NCBI RefSeq assembly: GCF_900496975.1
Contig: NZ_UFQC01000010.1
Location: 1-64,000 of the forward strand
Length of the DNA stretch: 64,000 nucleotides
Direction: 5' to 3'
From: Achromobacter veterisilvae
GTDB lineage: Bacteria > Pseudomonadota > Gammaproteobacteria > Burkholderiales > Burkholderiaceae_B
The notes under the pieces are model-generated. The model searched no databases and was not told the DNA's origin. It was given only the letters and a program-made list of their open reading frames with translations. Positions 7,272-16,336 of the stretch are shown one piece after another (within the stretch, counting starts at the first letter, position 1; every line of letters begins with the position of its first letter). The position numbers were made by a program, and so were the translations under genes.

Positions 7272-9214
7272 GGCATCGCTCCAAGCCCCATCGAATAGTT
7301 CACCCTCGTCGGCAGCGCCGCACTATTGGCATCCTGCGCCTCCACGCGCGTGCCCGGCGGGGCAGACACGTTGATGTTCAACGCCAGCCGCTGGAACGAA
7401 GATTCAAGCGCGCGAGATATCTGATCCATCCCTGGACCGCTCAACGCGGGGGCTGCGTCCGCCCCTCCCGAGGACGCCACCGGGGAGCCACCCATAGCCC
7501 TCAGCACTTGGTCTGCCATAGCAGCACGCTTGGCCTTTTCGCCCTCAACATCCTGGGGACGTTCGTGGTACTGAGACACGATTGCAGCCGCAGCACCTGC
7601 GCTTCCTGTCTTTTGGAGAAGGTCTCCGGCGTACCTTTGCTGGCCCGGCCCGTTGCGCAGCTCCCAGTCGAAGAATCGAATTTGCTCGTCCAGCGTCGAA
7701 CTTCGAATGTCCTTCTTGAATACTCGTTCGAAGTCCTTCTGCCTGTCCGGATGCCACTGACCGATGCCATAGGCTCGCCCACCGTCGCCGACGCTATAGG
7801 GATTCCCCCCGGACTCCCGAAGGATGTTCGCGGCGATCCCCGCGGCTTGTTCCTGACCCCAACCAAGTTCCGTAAGCCGCCGGGCGATGCCCACGATCTT
7901 CGGATCACTGGCGCCGCCCGGAGCGCTCTCCTGCGGCGTGAGGTAACGCTTGCCGTCGGCCTGACGCGCCTGCCGCAACATTTCCTCTTCGCCGCCATTA
8001 AGATTGGAGCTGTACAGCAAGGCGCCAGCCCCGACCGCCCACGGGTTGAGCACACGTGCCCACCAGGGTGCCGCAGAAGCTGCGCCGGCCGCCCCAGCCC
8101 CGCCCGCAACCGTCTTCAACCCCTCGGCCGCCGTCTTCGCTGCGGTCAACGTCGATGCGAGACCAGCTAGAGCGCCGGTCCATTCCAGCAGCGTGGACGC
8201 AAACTTGATGCCAACGATGGCCGTCAGCACATTGCCCCACCCACCGAACACATCGGCAATGGCATTAACACGCTCATACCAAGCGCCCCAGTCCACACTG
8301 GTTATCCACCCCGTCAGCTTTCCAACTGCATCGGCAAGGCGGTCCGCGATGTTCACGCGGTTTTCCGTGAGCCATGAGGAGAACTTTTCCACCATCGGCG
8401 TCAGGACTGGCACCAGCTTGTCGCCGATGGTGCTTGCAAGTGCGCCTGCGCCACTGGTCAGTTCATTGATGCGGTCGTTGAATTCGGCCGCACGCCTGAT
8501 TGCCTCCTCCCCCGGGGCATACCCATTCAGAACGGCACGCTGACGGTCCGCGTCAAAGGTTCCTCTTTGGATCATCGGCAGGAGCGCCCCCACACCAAGA
8601 GCATCGGCAGCAGTGCGTTGTCCGGCGGGATTCTTGATTTTTCCAAGTGCCGTCAGCACGTCGTGCTGTGTGCGCTGGTAATCTATCTGCCCATCCTTTG
8701 TCCGCGAAATCTGCACCCCCAGGCGTGAGAGCAACATCATGGCCTGCGGATTTGCTCCGAATGCTGCCTCGCGGATGGTGTTCTGCGAGGAAATCATGCT
8801 CTGGTCGAACTGCTCCGCCGCGACCCCAGCACGCTGGGCGGCGTAGTGCCACGCGCGCAGGCCTTGCGCCGACACCCCCAACTGGCGCGACGTACGTTGT
8901 ACGTTGGCGCCCAAAGAAGCCCAGCGCTGAGCCAGCGCACCCACCCCAGCCGCACCCGCCAATCCCGTAAGCGCGGCCATGCCCGGAACAATGGACGCGA
9001 TGCGATCAGCGACGGTGCGGGCACCCTTGGAAATGGAATCCAGCCCGGTAGAGACCTTTCCGAGCGCTGCCGCCCCCCGCTTTCCCACCTCGGAAAAGCG
9101 CTGGCTCATCCGGCCTACAGGATCTGAGATACGCCCAAACGAGCCGCGCACCTTATCCGCCACCTTCGACGCATTGTCGATAGCCGAAATTCGGAAAGAA
9201 AGTTCATTCGACAT
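7268..9214 (-). CDS. Tail tape measure protein with tail lysozyme domain
   Basis: 648 residues. The start at 9214 (MSNELSFRISAIDNASK) has GGAGGTAGGA just upstream. The N-terminal half is helical with a hydrophobic block near residues 90-115 and 330-420, as in tape measures. Around residues 455-560 a phage tail lysozyme module is visible: AAGIAANILRESGGNP, then AYGIGQWHPDRQ, then FDWELRNG. This would help DNA entry through peptidoglycan. Tail length should scale with protein length. It follows the frameshifted chaperone. Confidence 0.88.
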   Translation of the reverse strand: MSNELSFRISAIDNASKVADKVRGSFGRISDPVGRMSQRFSEVGKRGAAALGKVSTGLDSISKGARTVADRIASIVPGMAALTGLAGAAGVGALAQRWASLGANVQRTSRQLGVSAQGLRAWHYAAQRAGVAAEQFDQSMISSQNTIREAAFGANPQAMMLLSRLGVQISRTKDGQIDYQRTQHDVLTALGKIKNPAGQRTAADALGVGALLPMIQRGTFDADRQRAVLNGYAPGEEAIRRAAEFNDRINELTSGAGALASTIGDKLVPVLTPMVEKFSSWLTENRVNIADRLADAVGKLTGWITSVDWGAWYERVNAIADVFGGWGNVLTAIVGIKFASTLLEWTGALAGLASTLTAAKTAAEGLKTVAGGAGAAGAASAAPWWARVLNPWAVGAGALLYSSNLNGGEEEMLRQARQADGKRYLTPQESAPGGASDPKIVGIARRLTELGWGQEQAAGIAANILRESGGNPYSVGDGGRAYGIGQWHPDRQKDFERVFKKDIRSSTLDEQIRFFDWELRNGPGQQRYAGDLLQKTGSAGAAAAIVSQYHERPQDVEGEKAKRAAMADQVLRAMGGSPVASSGGADAAPALSGPGMDQISRALESSFQRLALNINVSAPPGTRVEAQDANSAALPTRVNYSMGLGAMP

Positions 9215-9676
9215 TCCTACCTCCCAGGCGGATCGCCGCGTCATGCCACCAGCGCAACTCGCTGAGCTTGAGCCCCTTCACATCGCGCGGCGACCAGCCG
9301 TAGAACTTCGCGGTGGCCGCGGCAATCAACCCCCAATCAGGCCGCGGCCGAGTTACTTTCCCTCAGGGGGTTCCTCATCTCCCTGGGCGTCGTCCTCATC
9401 GCCCATGAACGCCGTGAGATAAGCCGCGGACTTGGTGAAGTCACGCGCCTTCACCTTGTTGATGACGGCGAGCGGAACGCCAGAGATTTTCGCGATCAGA
9501 TAACGCATGGCATCGCCCGGATCCTTGGCCGCCCGTCGATTGAATTCCAGGATTGCCTCCACATCCGGCTCGCAGAGATTGAGGGCGGTGTAGGTCTCAG
9601 CGTCCGCTCCGGCGCCCAGCGTGATGGGCTTGCGCAGGGTGACGACCAGTTCGTCTTGCAGTTCTTTCTTTGCCAT
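9204..9676 (-). CDS. Tail assembly chaperone -1 frameshift product (gp41-42 type)
   Basis: The zero-frame gene ends GAG GGA AAG TAA. The heptamer GGGAAAG at 9356-9362 sits in the X-XXY-YYZ register one codon before the stop. A -1 shift there reads on: VTRPRPDWGLIAAATAKFYG, then a WSPRDVKGLKLSELRWWHD-type stretch, to TGA at 9204-9206. The extension looks like real protein and ends over the tape measure start. Long-tailed phages conserve such -1 fusions because the two chaperone forms are needed in a set ratio. Confidence 0.85.
9353..9676 (-). CDS. Tail assembly chaperone, zero-frame product (Mu gp41-like)
   Basis: 107 residues beginning MAKKELQDELVVTLRKPITL, with LNLCEPDVEAILEFN, the pattern of the tail assembly chaperone E/41/14 family. 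It coats the tape measure during tail assembly. The acidic tail EEPPEGK ends at TAA directly after the slippery heptamer. It starts one base after the tube gene. Confidence 0.85.
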   Translation of the reverse strand: MAKKELQDELVVTLRKPITLGAGADAETYTALNLCEPDVEAILEFNRRAAKDPGDAMRYLIAKISGVPLAVINKVKARDFTKSAAYLTAFMGDEDDAQGDEEPPEGK

Positions 9677-9677
9677 G

Positions 9678-10046
9678 TCAGCTCGCAGTCTGTTCGGACA
9701 CCGATGGGCCTTCGAACTTCAAATCGAACGTTGCCTCGGTGGTATCTACTTCCTGCGCATCCACGCAGGCCATGTTGCGGCCAACAACAGTCTTTTCGTT
9801 GGCCAATTGCAGAACGACGGTTACGTTCCGCATGCGATTGAAGTCTTCGACCGTCAGGTCGCCCGCATCGCGTGCGCTGAAGGAAATCGAGCCAGGAATG
9901 GGCGTCTCTTTCACGCCGTGATACCCGTCCATGCCCGTCAGCGATTCGCGCCGAACCGAAGAGGCGCTGTACTTCGCCGCCCCCTCGATCATGTAGGAAT
10001 TGCCGTCAACCGTGACCTGCGCGGTGCCGGCCAGAAGTTTTGCCAT
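9678..10046 (-). CDS. Tail tube protein (Mu gpM-like)
   Basis: 122 residues starting MAKLLAGTAQVTVDGNSYM, with KYSASSVRRESLTGMDG and KFEGPSVSEQ near the end. This is the Mu/FluMu tube family. It polymerises into the inner tube inside the sheath. It is preceded by a hairpin after the sheath gene, so its transcript level may be tuned apart from the sheath. Confidence 0.87.
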   Translation of the reverse strand: MAKLLAGTAQVTVDGNSYMIEGAAKYSASSVRRESLTGMDGYHGVKETPIPGSISFSARDAGDLTVEDFNRMRNVTVVLQLANEKTVVGRNMACVDAQEVDTTEATFDLKFEGPSVSEQTAS

Positions 10047-10066
10047 GTTTCGGCTCCTAGAAATGG

Positions 10067-10090
10067 AAAAGCCGCCCGAAGGCGACTATT
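10067..10090 (-). terminator. Intrinsic terminator/attenuator between sheath and tube genes
   Basis: Read on the minus strand: GTCGCC-TTCG-GGCGGC followed by TTTT. It is a tetraloop hairpin with one G.T pair. As it lies inside the tail operon it is probably partial or overridden by Q-type antitermination. Confidence 0.55.
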
Positions 10091-10109
10091 TGTATTGCTC
10101 GCAACAGGC

Positions 10110-11642
10110 TTAGGCTGCGACTGCGGCCGAGGCGGGAACGATGTTGCTGAACTGCATCAGCAGCGCAAAGATGCGGAGCTGGTTGATCAGCACAGCGGGG
10201 TAGAGCACATCCACACGGTTCGGATTCGACTGGTTTTGCTCCACGATCAGTCCCTTCGCGAATACGTCTGCGCCCTGCACCCACCCGGAATCGTCCTGCA
10301 TCGCCTGGTAGTCCGCGATGAGGTCCGCCCGAATGGTATTGGGCGTGACGATGTTCGACCCCGGTGCCGGCCGCGTGCCATTGCTGGCAAGCTTCTTTCG
10401 GGCGTACTTGGACGTGACCACGATTTTCAGCCGTCGCAGGACGGCCATCAGCGTGTTCATGGTCTCGACCTCCAAGTAGCTGTTGTCCGGCTGCCCGAAC
10501 GCATTCACCTGGTAGGTAGTGACCAGATTTTCCAGCGCCACCGTACCATCATCAGCCACCGTGAAAGTGCTGATGCCCGTCCACAGCAACGTGTTGCGGT
10601 CGGTCAGCTCGAAGCGCGCTTCGACCGGAGGCGGTAGGAAGCAGGCCAGAGCCACCGTCTGCATCGGCTGCGCCGGATCGGCGCGGCACGAGACGGCGGC
10701 CGCAGCGGTGATATCCGCCGCCATCACCCACGCGGGCGTCGGCGAGTCATTGAAGCCCATGATCGACATATGTTCGTCGTTGCGCGTGGCGCCGAACGTC
10801 TGACACTCTCCCAGCGTCCCTCGATAGGCTCCGTAAGCATGGCCGTACAACTGCTTCGACCAGCTCCAGCGGCCCGTGACTGTGGACAACAGCGATTTCA
10901 CCGCGTTCAGCGATGTCGCATCGGTGTAGGGCATGGCGATGAAGTCGAACGTCATGTCGCCCAAGTTCGCCAGCGCGGTGACCAACGACGGATTCAGCAA
11001 GCCTCCAGACATGGGCGCGACGGTCGCCGCCAAGCCCGGGGGCAGCGTCTCGCCGTTACTCGCGCCGTAGTAGTTCAGCCGCAGGTCGATATCGTTTCCC
11101 GCCAAGCCCTTGTTCTTGGCGGTGATGTTCACCTTGGATGTCACCTCAGCATCGACGGCGGCGGTCACCGGCAGATCGGGCAGCGAGTTGATCTGCGCCA
11201 CCAGCGCCGTCGCAAGTTGCGCCGTCGTCATCGTGGGGGTGCAAACCAGGGAGACGATAGGCGAGCCAGCGAAGGCCGCGATGTACAGCGACAGCACCCC
11301 CGTGGCCGTGGCGGATGCGGTGAAGGTGATGGCGCCCGTCGCAGCAACCCCGTTCTCGTCGTCGGCCAGCGGCAGATACCAGACCTCGCCGAAGCTATCG
11401 CGGGCACGGTAGGCCGCAGTCATGATCGCCAGCATGGAGCCCTGGCCGCCCATCGTCTTAGCCTCGATAGCGCCCTGAGAAATCACAGGCTTGTTGACCA
11501 CCGCCGTACCGCTGTCCGTCACCTGTCCGATGATGAGCGCGCGCTGGTTGAACTGCCCCGTATTGGCGCGGCTCGGATCCAGATCAGCATAAAACAGCGG
11601 CACCCGGAGGTTCTGCGGAATATTGGGAAACTGAATGCTCAT
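10110..11642 (-). CDS. Contractile tail sheath protein (Mu gpL-like)
   Basis: 510 residues starting MSIQFPNIPQNLRVPLFYAD, with NTGQFNQRALIIGQ, the Mu sheath opening. The C-terminal half holds SRADPAQPMQTVAL, near sheath core motifs. It shows that the phage is a myovirus. DUF2635 precedes it with no gap, as in Mu. Confidence 0.92.
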   Translation of the reverse strand: MSIQFPNIPQNLRVPLFYADLDPSRANTGQFNQRALIIGQVTDSGTAVVNKPVISQGAIEAKTMGGQGSMLAIMTAAYRARDSFGEVWYLPLADDENGVAATGAITFTASATATGVLSLYIAAFAGSPIVSLVCTPTMTTAQLATALVAQINSLPDLPVTAAVDAEVTSKVNITAKNKGLAGNDIDLRLNYYGASNGETLPPGLAATVAPMSGGLLNPSLVTALANLGDMTFDFIAMPYTDATSLNAVKSLLSTVTGRWSWSKQLYGHAYGAYRGTLGECQTFGATRNDEHMSIMGFNDSPTPAWVMAADITAAAAVSCRADPAQPMQTVALACFLPPPVEARFELTDRNTLLWTGISTFTVADDGTVALENLVTTYQVNAFGQPDNSYLEVETMNTLMAVLRRLKIVVTSKYARKKLASNGTRPAPGSNIVTPNTIRADLIADYQAMQDDSGWVQGADVFAKGLIVEQNQSNPNRVDVLYPAVLINQLRIFALLMQFSNIVPASAAVAA

Positions 11643-11864
11643 TTACTTGCCCCCCTTACTGGGCGTGGCGGTGACCTCCGAAGTGGTGGCCAGAGAGGAG
11701 ACTTTGCTGTCGGAAGCCGACGTGCTGGCGCGTACCACATCGCCATCGCGCAGGCGGCGCGCCCAGTAAAGGTCAAAATCGTCCACTTCCATACCCTCCT
11801 CGGGCATGAACTGTTTTCGCACCGGGTCAATCACTTGCAGCCCGGCGCGGGGTTTGATGTACAT
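11643..11864 (-). CDS. DUF2635 phage tail-region protein
   Basis: 73 residues. MYIKPRAGLQVIDPVRKQFM and DLYWARRLRDGDVV match the short DUF2635 proteins found directly upstream of Mu-type sheaths. Its role is unknown. It is immediately adjacent to the sheath start. Confidence 0.75.
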   Translation of the reverse strand: MYIKPRAGLQVIDPVRKQFMPEEGMEVDDFDLYWARRLRDGDVVRASTSASDSKVSSLATTSEVTATPSKGGK

Positions 11865-11873
11865 AGGTCGCTC

Positions 11874-12425
11874 CTATTGCGGTAGGTCGATATCCAAGCC
11901 GGGAACGGCGGTGCCGTCGGGCATTTGAATTCGCGTATCCACCCCTTCCAAGGGATTGGTCGGCACAGGGAAGAAATCCTCCGGCCCCTGCACGAACTCC
12001 AGCCCCAGTTCCACCAGCACCGAGCCCAGATGGTGCCCGGAGTCTTCCGGGCCCGGCGCGATGCGGGTGCGGAAATAGGAGAACTGGTTGAGTTCTCGCA
12101 TGAGCGGCGGGTAGTTGATGACGGCAGCCTTGATTTGGTCCCGCAAGGATTCCAGCTTGACCAGCAAGGCAGCCGCGCCGGCGTCGTCCGGCTCGCCAGG
12201 GTGATCTGCCCTCGCCTCGACAACCAGTGCCGAAGTCACCGTGAACGCCGGGGCGCCGCTTCGACCGAACGAAACGCCGGCCTCATCGTTCGTGCGCACG
12301 AACAGCACGGGATACTCTCCGTCCCAGGAGGCCTGGTCCCGCGGCGAGTACGCCCGCTCTCCCGCGTCGGTCGTGTTCGTCAGCGCCTGCACTGCCAAGG
12401 CGCGAAGTTGGTTTGTCGTGGTCAT
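11874..12425 (-). CDS. Head-tail/tail completion protein (unassigned)
   Basis: 183 residues from MTTTNQLRALAVQALTNTT. The start at 12425 overlaps the upstream stop (ATGA), while the longer frame upstream is shadow sequence. TTDAGERAYSPRDQASWDGEYPVLFVRTNDE is the most characteristic segment. Its position between the gpFII-like joiner and DUF2635/sheath suggests a tail terminator or completion role. I do not recognise a named family. Confidence 0.65.
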   Translation of the reverse strand: MTTTNQLRALAVQALTNTTDAGERAYSPRDQASWDGEYPVLFVRTNDEAGVSFGRSGAPAFTVTSALVVEARADHPGEPDDAGAAALLVKLESLRDQIKAAVINYPPLMRELNQFSYFRTRIAPGPEDSGHHLGSVLVELGLEFVQGPEDFFPVPTNPLEGVDTRIQMPDGTAVPGLDIDLPQ

Positions 12426-12742
12426 AGCTTTTTCAGTTTCAGGTGTACCCAGCCCATGCCGTCCGGCTGCTGTTCGAAGACAAGGAACGATTCGCCGGTC
12501 TTCTTGCGGGTGATGCGGTCGTCCTTCGCGGGCACCCGCGGCAGATCGGCCAGGCGAAAGCCTGCGCTCGGTGCGGTCGTCACCCACCCGACGCCGCCCT
12601 GCCCGTCTTGGAACGCCGTCTTGTAGGCATCGGTGAAGACCCCGGGCACGGGCTCGGGCTTGCCGCCGCCCACAGATTGATAGACCAGTTCCTCACCAAA
12701 CGCGCCGTTAACGGCCTGGTTGACCTGGTCAAAGTCGACCAT
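12422..12742 (-). CDS. gpFII-like head-tail joining protein
   Basis: 106 residues. I chose the ATG at 12742 (MVDFDQVNQAVNGAFGEELV) because it follows the preceding stop by one base; an ATG at 12793 would overlap that gene by 50. The size and position (after capsid and a small FI-like protein) match lambda gpFII, which binds the finished head for tail attachment. Sequence similarity is modest, so the name rests partly on context. Confidence 0.6.
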   Translation of the reverse strand: MVDFDQVNQAVNGAFGEELVYQSVGGGKPEPVPGVFTDAYKTAFQDGQGGVGWVTTAPSAGFRLADLPRVPAKDDRITRKKTGESFLVFEQQPDGMGWVHLKLKKL

Positions 12743-12743
12743 G

Positions 12744-13001
12744 TCAGCCCCGGCGGATCTGGGGACCGGCAGCAGATCCGAACCGCGGGCCATTGTCCCG
12801 ACGAATCACCGGCGCGTCCGGATCTTCCAGGAAGCCGAGCTGCCGCAGCCGCTGAACCTCGTCTGCCGGCAGGTCCACCTCATCGCCAGCCATCAGCGAC
12901 TCGCCGTCTTCCGCCAGGAGGACGCGCCCGTGCGCCACGACGGCGGTAACGAGCTTCGCCGTGGTCGGCGCCTTGTCTTTCGGAGTAGTGGCGCCGCTCA
13001 T
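12744..13001 (-). CDS. Small head protein (gpFI-position)
   Basis: 85 residues starting MSGATTPKDKAPTTAKLVTA, with DGESLMAGDEVDLPADEVQRLRQLGF, a compact beta-rich pattern seen in short proteins after phage capsid genes. The start overlaps the capsid stop by one base (TGATG). Precise function is unknown; lambda has the packaging helper gpFI here. Confidence 0.6.
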   Translation of the reverse strand: MSGATTPKDKAPTTAKLVTAVVAHGRVLLAEDGESLMAGDEVDLPADEVQRLRQLGFLEDPDAPVIRRDNGPRFGSAAGPQIRRG

Positions 13002-14059
13002 CAGGCCACCACCGGATCGCAGACGTTGGCCGACAGGCAGGCATTCACTCGGCTGGGGATGACGATGGGAGCCGACTGCATCATCAGGAAACGCTGCGCT
13101 GGGTCTTCCTGGACCCAGGTCTTCGGCGCGAAAGGCAGCGACTGGTAATTGAAAGCAGGATCCTTGATCATGCCGAAGGCACGCGTGCCCTGCAGATTGG
13201 GGCCGGACATGATCAGATCGCCGTCGTACAGCATCGGCCGCTCGACGTCGTTCTCGTCCACGAACCAGTCGTTGTAGACCCACAGGTCGAACTGGCCCCA
13301 CTTTCCCTTGTACACCGCGCCCTGCTTAACTTCGGTGGCGGGGTTGATCGCGTTGCCGAACGAGGCTTGGGCGGGCAGCACGATGGCTCCCTTCAGCTCC
13401 GGGTCGAGCTTGAAGCCAGCCCACGAACTCGGGGTGAACACCAGCTCCGAAACCGTAGCTCCCGAACTCTTGAGGATGCGGGTTGTCCAGGCTTCGATAT
13501 CACGCGTCGGCGATGCCGTGCCTGCGGCAATATTGGCGGCAGTCCACTTGCGGCCGGCGGTCAGGGCAACCGTCAGGGAGGCATCACGCCCGAAATCGAC
13601 GATCACGGTTTCGAAGCCCTCGCCCTCGATGGTCACCTGGCCCGAACGCAGCGCGCTGGCGGCCATCCATTCCAGGCGACGAGTCAGGATATCCACCTGG
13701 TCGGTCATTTCCGCTTCCAGGTTGGCCATTTCGCGTTCGGCGCCCGTCAGATCACCGCCGATGCGTTCACCGATCATGCGGCGTACCGGCTTGAGCAGGT
13801 CCGGCGCGCGTTTGTCCTTGACATAGGCCGGCTTGAAGCTGTTGGTCTGGAAGCGGCGCTGCTCGACCAGCTTGCCTTCGACCAGGGGCGATACGAACGG
13901 CGCCATACGACGCTTGCCGATGTCAACGTCGATGGCGACCTCCTCGGTATCGGAGGTCACGATGTTGGGGAAAAAGCGGTCCAGCAGGAAGGACTGTGCG
14001 GTTTTCAGGTTCGGAACGACCCCGATCAGGTCGATCGTGGTGTAGGACAAAGAGGACAT
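13001..14059 (-). CDS. Major capsid protein (lambda gpE-like)
   Basis: 352 residues: MSSLSYTTIDLIGVVPNLKT, FLLDRFFPNIVTSDTEEVAID, then MAPFVSPLVEGKLVE near residue 50. These are the hallmark of gpE-type HK97-fold capsids. Near residue 250 GAVYKGKWGQFDLWVYNDWF fits the family. It forms the icosahedral shell, with gpD encoded just upstream. Length is close to lambda gpE (341). Confidence 0.92.
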   Translation of the reverse strand: MSSLSYTTIDLIGVVPNLKTAQSFLLDRFFPNIVTSDTEEVAIDVDIGKRRMAPFVSPLVEGKLVEQRRFQTNSFKPAYVKDKRAPDLLKPVRRMIGERIGGDLTGAEREMANLEAEMTDQVDILTRRLEWMAASALRSGQVTIEGEGFETVIVDFGRDASLTVALTAGRKWTAANIAAGTASPTRDIEAWTTRILKSSGATVSELVFTPSSWAGFKLDPELKGAIVLPAQASFGNAINPATEVKQGAVYKGKWGQFDLWVYNDWFVDENDVERPMLYDGDLIMSGPNLQGTRAFGMIKDPAFNYQSLPFAPKTWVQEDPAQRFLMMQSAPIVIPSRVNACLSANVCDPVVA

Positions 14060-14097
14060 TCGTCATCTCCAGAAATTCTTGGCGTATATACAAAAAT

Positions 14098-14122
14098 GGC
14101 CCCGCTGGGCGGGGCCTTTTTC
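14098..14122 (-). terminator. Bidirectional intrinsic terminator between decoration and capsid genes
   Basis: GGCCCCGC-TGG-GCGGGGCC with A/T runs on both sides. It lies within the head operon, so it may set the gpD:gpE ratio or be read through by antitermination. Confidence 0.65.
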
Positions 14123-14140
14123 CATGCGTTGCGCTTAGGT

Positions 14141-14821
14141 TTAGATCGGGTCAGCGGCCGAGACCGACGACTTGACGTGAATGGCGTACTGGCGCAGGGC
14201 CGCGGTCAGCGCGGGCAGCGTCCAGCTCGGGTCGTAGTACAGCGCGCGGCCGTTGACCTCGACCTGCACATAGGCGCCGGCGTTGACCGGGCCATCCGTC
14301 GCATCGGAATAGTCCGCCAGAATGGCAGAGGGGACCTGGCTGCCATCGGTCGCCCCTTCCACCGAGAGAACGAACTGGCCGACGGCGTCGTTGACGTCGA
14401 TAACGAACGAGTCGCCCGCAGCAAATGCCGTGGCGCCTGCGGTGATGGTGAACCCCAGCCCGCCTTGCGTGTAGGCCGTTCCCACGGTCGCATTTGCGAG
14501 CGTGGTGCCTTCCGGGTCGACCACCTTGAACGTGGTTGCGGCGGTGGCGGTGAGTTGGTAATTCCCCAGCTTGGCGCCGGCACCAACAGTGACGGTGCCG
14601 AAGGTGCCGTTGCCCGTGTTGGTTCCGGCGGCGGTAGCGACCGCGGTGCTGCTCGTGATCATGCCCAGCACCGCCCCGCGCGGCAGCTTACCCGCCGCGA
14701 GGATGATGGGCTGCGAGACGATCTGCAGACCGCCCGCAATGAGTTGATCGGGAACGAAGACATCTGCCCGGACGCCGGGCTTCTGGGGGCTGTTCCCCAC
14801 GGGATTGACGGGAAGCGTCAT
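14141..14821 (-). CDS. Head decoration protein (gpD-like)
   Basis: 226 residues. RADVFVPDQLIAGGLQIVSQPI and GAVLGMITSS are typical of the long gpD-like head decoration family. A beta-rich insert (GNGTFGTVTVGAGAKLGNYQ ... AGDSFVIDVN) makes it twice the size of lambda gpD. It trimerises on the expanded capsid in the family. Confidence 0.82.
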   Translation of the reverse strand: MTLPVNPVGNSPQKPGVRADVFVPDQLIAGGLQIVSQPIILAAGKLPRGAVLGMITSSTAVATAAGTNTGNGTFGTVTVGAGAKLGNYQLTATAATTFKVVDPEGTTLANATVGTAYTQGGLGFTITAGATAFAAGDSFVIDVNDAVGQFVLSVEGATDGSQVPSAILADYSDATDGPVNAGAYVQVEVNGRALYYDPSWTLPALTAALRQYAIHVKSSVSAADPI

Positions 14822-14854
14822 GAGTATTGCTCCTGAATAGCTGAATTGCGGGGA

Positions 14855-15427
14855 TCAAGCCTCGCCGCGGCGCTTTTTGCCCGCCGCGACGATCTTCTGC
14901 GCGAGGGTCATCTGGCTGTCGCCGCCCCCCGAACCCGGGTTGGGGATGATCGTGCCTTGCATGCGCTCGGACAGGGTGCGGCGTGCCGGCGGCGCCTGAT
15001 CCGCTCGGCCAGCGTCCAGAGCCGCGATCGCGGCGTTGGAAGACATGCCCGTGTCGAAGGCGAAAACGCACGCCTGGCGCGCGACGCCCAGCCGCAGGCC
15101 GTGGGCCACGATGCGGGCGCAACGCGCCCGCTCGGCAGCCCTGGCCGCCTTCTTCGACTGATCTTTCTCCTTGTCGTCGCCGTCGTCGTCCTTTTCGGCG
15201 TCCGGGTCTTCCCCGTTTTCCAGAACATCGTCGCGCTCGTCGTCTTCACGGTCGCGCTCTTCCATGCGCCGGGCATAGTCCTCGTCGGACTCGCCCTCCC
15301 GCTGCTTCCGGTCGTCGTCCGGCTTGTCCTTGTCGTCCTCGTCATCTTGTTCAGCGCGGGCGCCACGGACGCGCCCCAGGCCCAGCAACGAGGCGAAGGG
15401 GGCAGAAGCGAAGGTTTTCTTCTTCAT
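14855..15427 (-). CDS. Scaffold-like acidic protein
   Basis: 190 residues with a very charged centre (residues about 28-100, runs of Asp/Glu/Lys/Arg) followed by a helical Ala-rich part. It lies between the protease and gpD genes, the place of the Nu3 scaffold in lambda. The charged low-complexity segment is usual for scaffolds or the tails of protease-scaffold fusions. Function is inferred from position and composition. Confidence 0.6.
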   Translation of the reverse strand: MKKKTFASAPFASLLGLGRVRGARAEQDDEDDKDKPDDDRKQREGESDEDYARRMEERDREDDERDDVLENGEDPDAEKDDDGDDKEKDQSKKAARAAERARCARIVAHGLRLGVARQACVFAFDTGMSSNAAIAALDAGRADQAPPARRTLSERMQGTIIPNPGSGGGDSQMTLAQKIVAAGKKRRGEA

Positions 15428-15448
15428 TGCAGTAGTCTCACAGGTTGT

Positions 15449-16336
15449 TTACCGGCCCAGCAGGTCCAGCAATTCAAGAAAGGCGGCGTCGGGCGCCATG
15501 ACTGCGTCCACCAAGCCGCGGCTGACGCCGGCCGCCCCCATGAAGCAGGCGGCCTGTGTGTCGCGCACGGATTCGGGCGCGATGTTTCGATTGCGGGCGA
15601 CCGTTTCCACGAAAAGCTCGCCCATCGTGTTGATCTCGGCCTGGACACTGTTCAGCGCCTCCTCCGAGAGGGGAAGCTCCGGGCGGAAGTCCGTTTTGTG
15701 GCTCCCGTACGTGATGAAGGTCACCGCCACTCCCGACGCCGTCAGCGCCTTGGACAGGTCGACGTGCATCACAATTACGCCGATGGAACCGACTCCACCA
15801 GTGCGCGGCACGATGACCCTGTCGGCGGCGCTGGCAATCGCGTATCCCGCCGAATAGGCCGACTCCGTCAGGATCGCCCATATGGGTTTGTCGCCCCGTA
15901 GGCCATAGATGGTGTCGACCAGGTCGAAACAGCCCGCGACCTCGCCACCCGGCGAGTCCACGTCGAGCACAATCGCCTCGACGGCCGGATCCGCGTGAGC
16001 GCTCAGGATGCTCTGCCGGATACCGTCATAGCCCGTCATGCCCGAATAGGGGCGGAGCGAGCCCAGCTTCTGCACCAGCGTGCCATGCACCTTGATGCAG
16101 GCGACCGGCGTATCGCCCACCATGTCATAGCCGGCGTCGCGAATCGTCTCGCCGGGTTTGGTCAGGTCGTCGTCATAGTCATCCCAGGCCATCGGGCGCA
16201 GGTTCGCTCCGTCCAAACGCATGATCTGGCTGACGCCCAGCCGCTCGGCGAGTGCGGCCATGATGACTTCAGCCTTGTCCTGGCGAATCGCCAGCGGCGT
16301 GTTGAACAGCCGCTGGCCCAAGTGCGCAAAACGCAT
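15449..16336 (-). CDS. Capsid maturation protease, S49/SppA family (lambda gpC-like)
   Basis: 295 residues. IKVHGTLVQKLG starts the S49 fold and VDSPGGEVAGCFDLVDTI carries the oxyanion loop. SAYSAGYAIASAADRVIVPR has the nucleophilic Ser of the SAG motif. It cleaves the scaffold and portal N terminus during head maturation in this family. It directly follows the portal gene. Confidence 0.9.
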   Translation of the reverse strand: MRFAHLGQRLFNTPLAIRQDKAEVIMAALAERLGVSQIMRLDGANLRPMAWDDYDDDLTKPGETIRDAGYDMVGDTPVACIKVHGTLVQKLGSLRPYSGMTGYDGIRQSILSAHADPAVEAIVLDVDSPGGEVAGCFDLVDTIYGLRGDKPIWAILTESAYSAGYAIASAADRVIVPRTGGVGSIGVIVMHVDLSKALTASGVAVTFITYGSHKTDFRPELPLSEEALNSVQAEINTMGELFVETVARNRNIAPESVRDTQAACFMGAAGVSRGLVDAVMAPDAAFLELLDLLGR

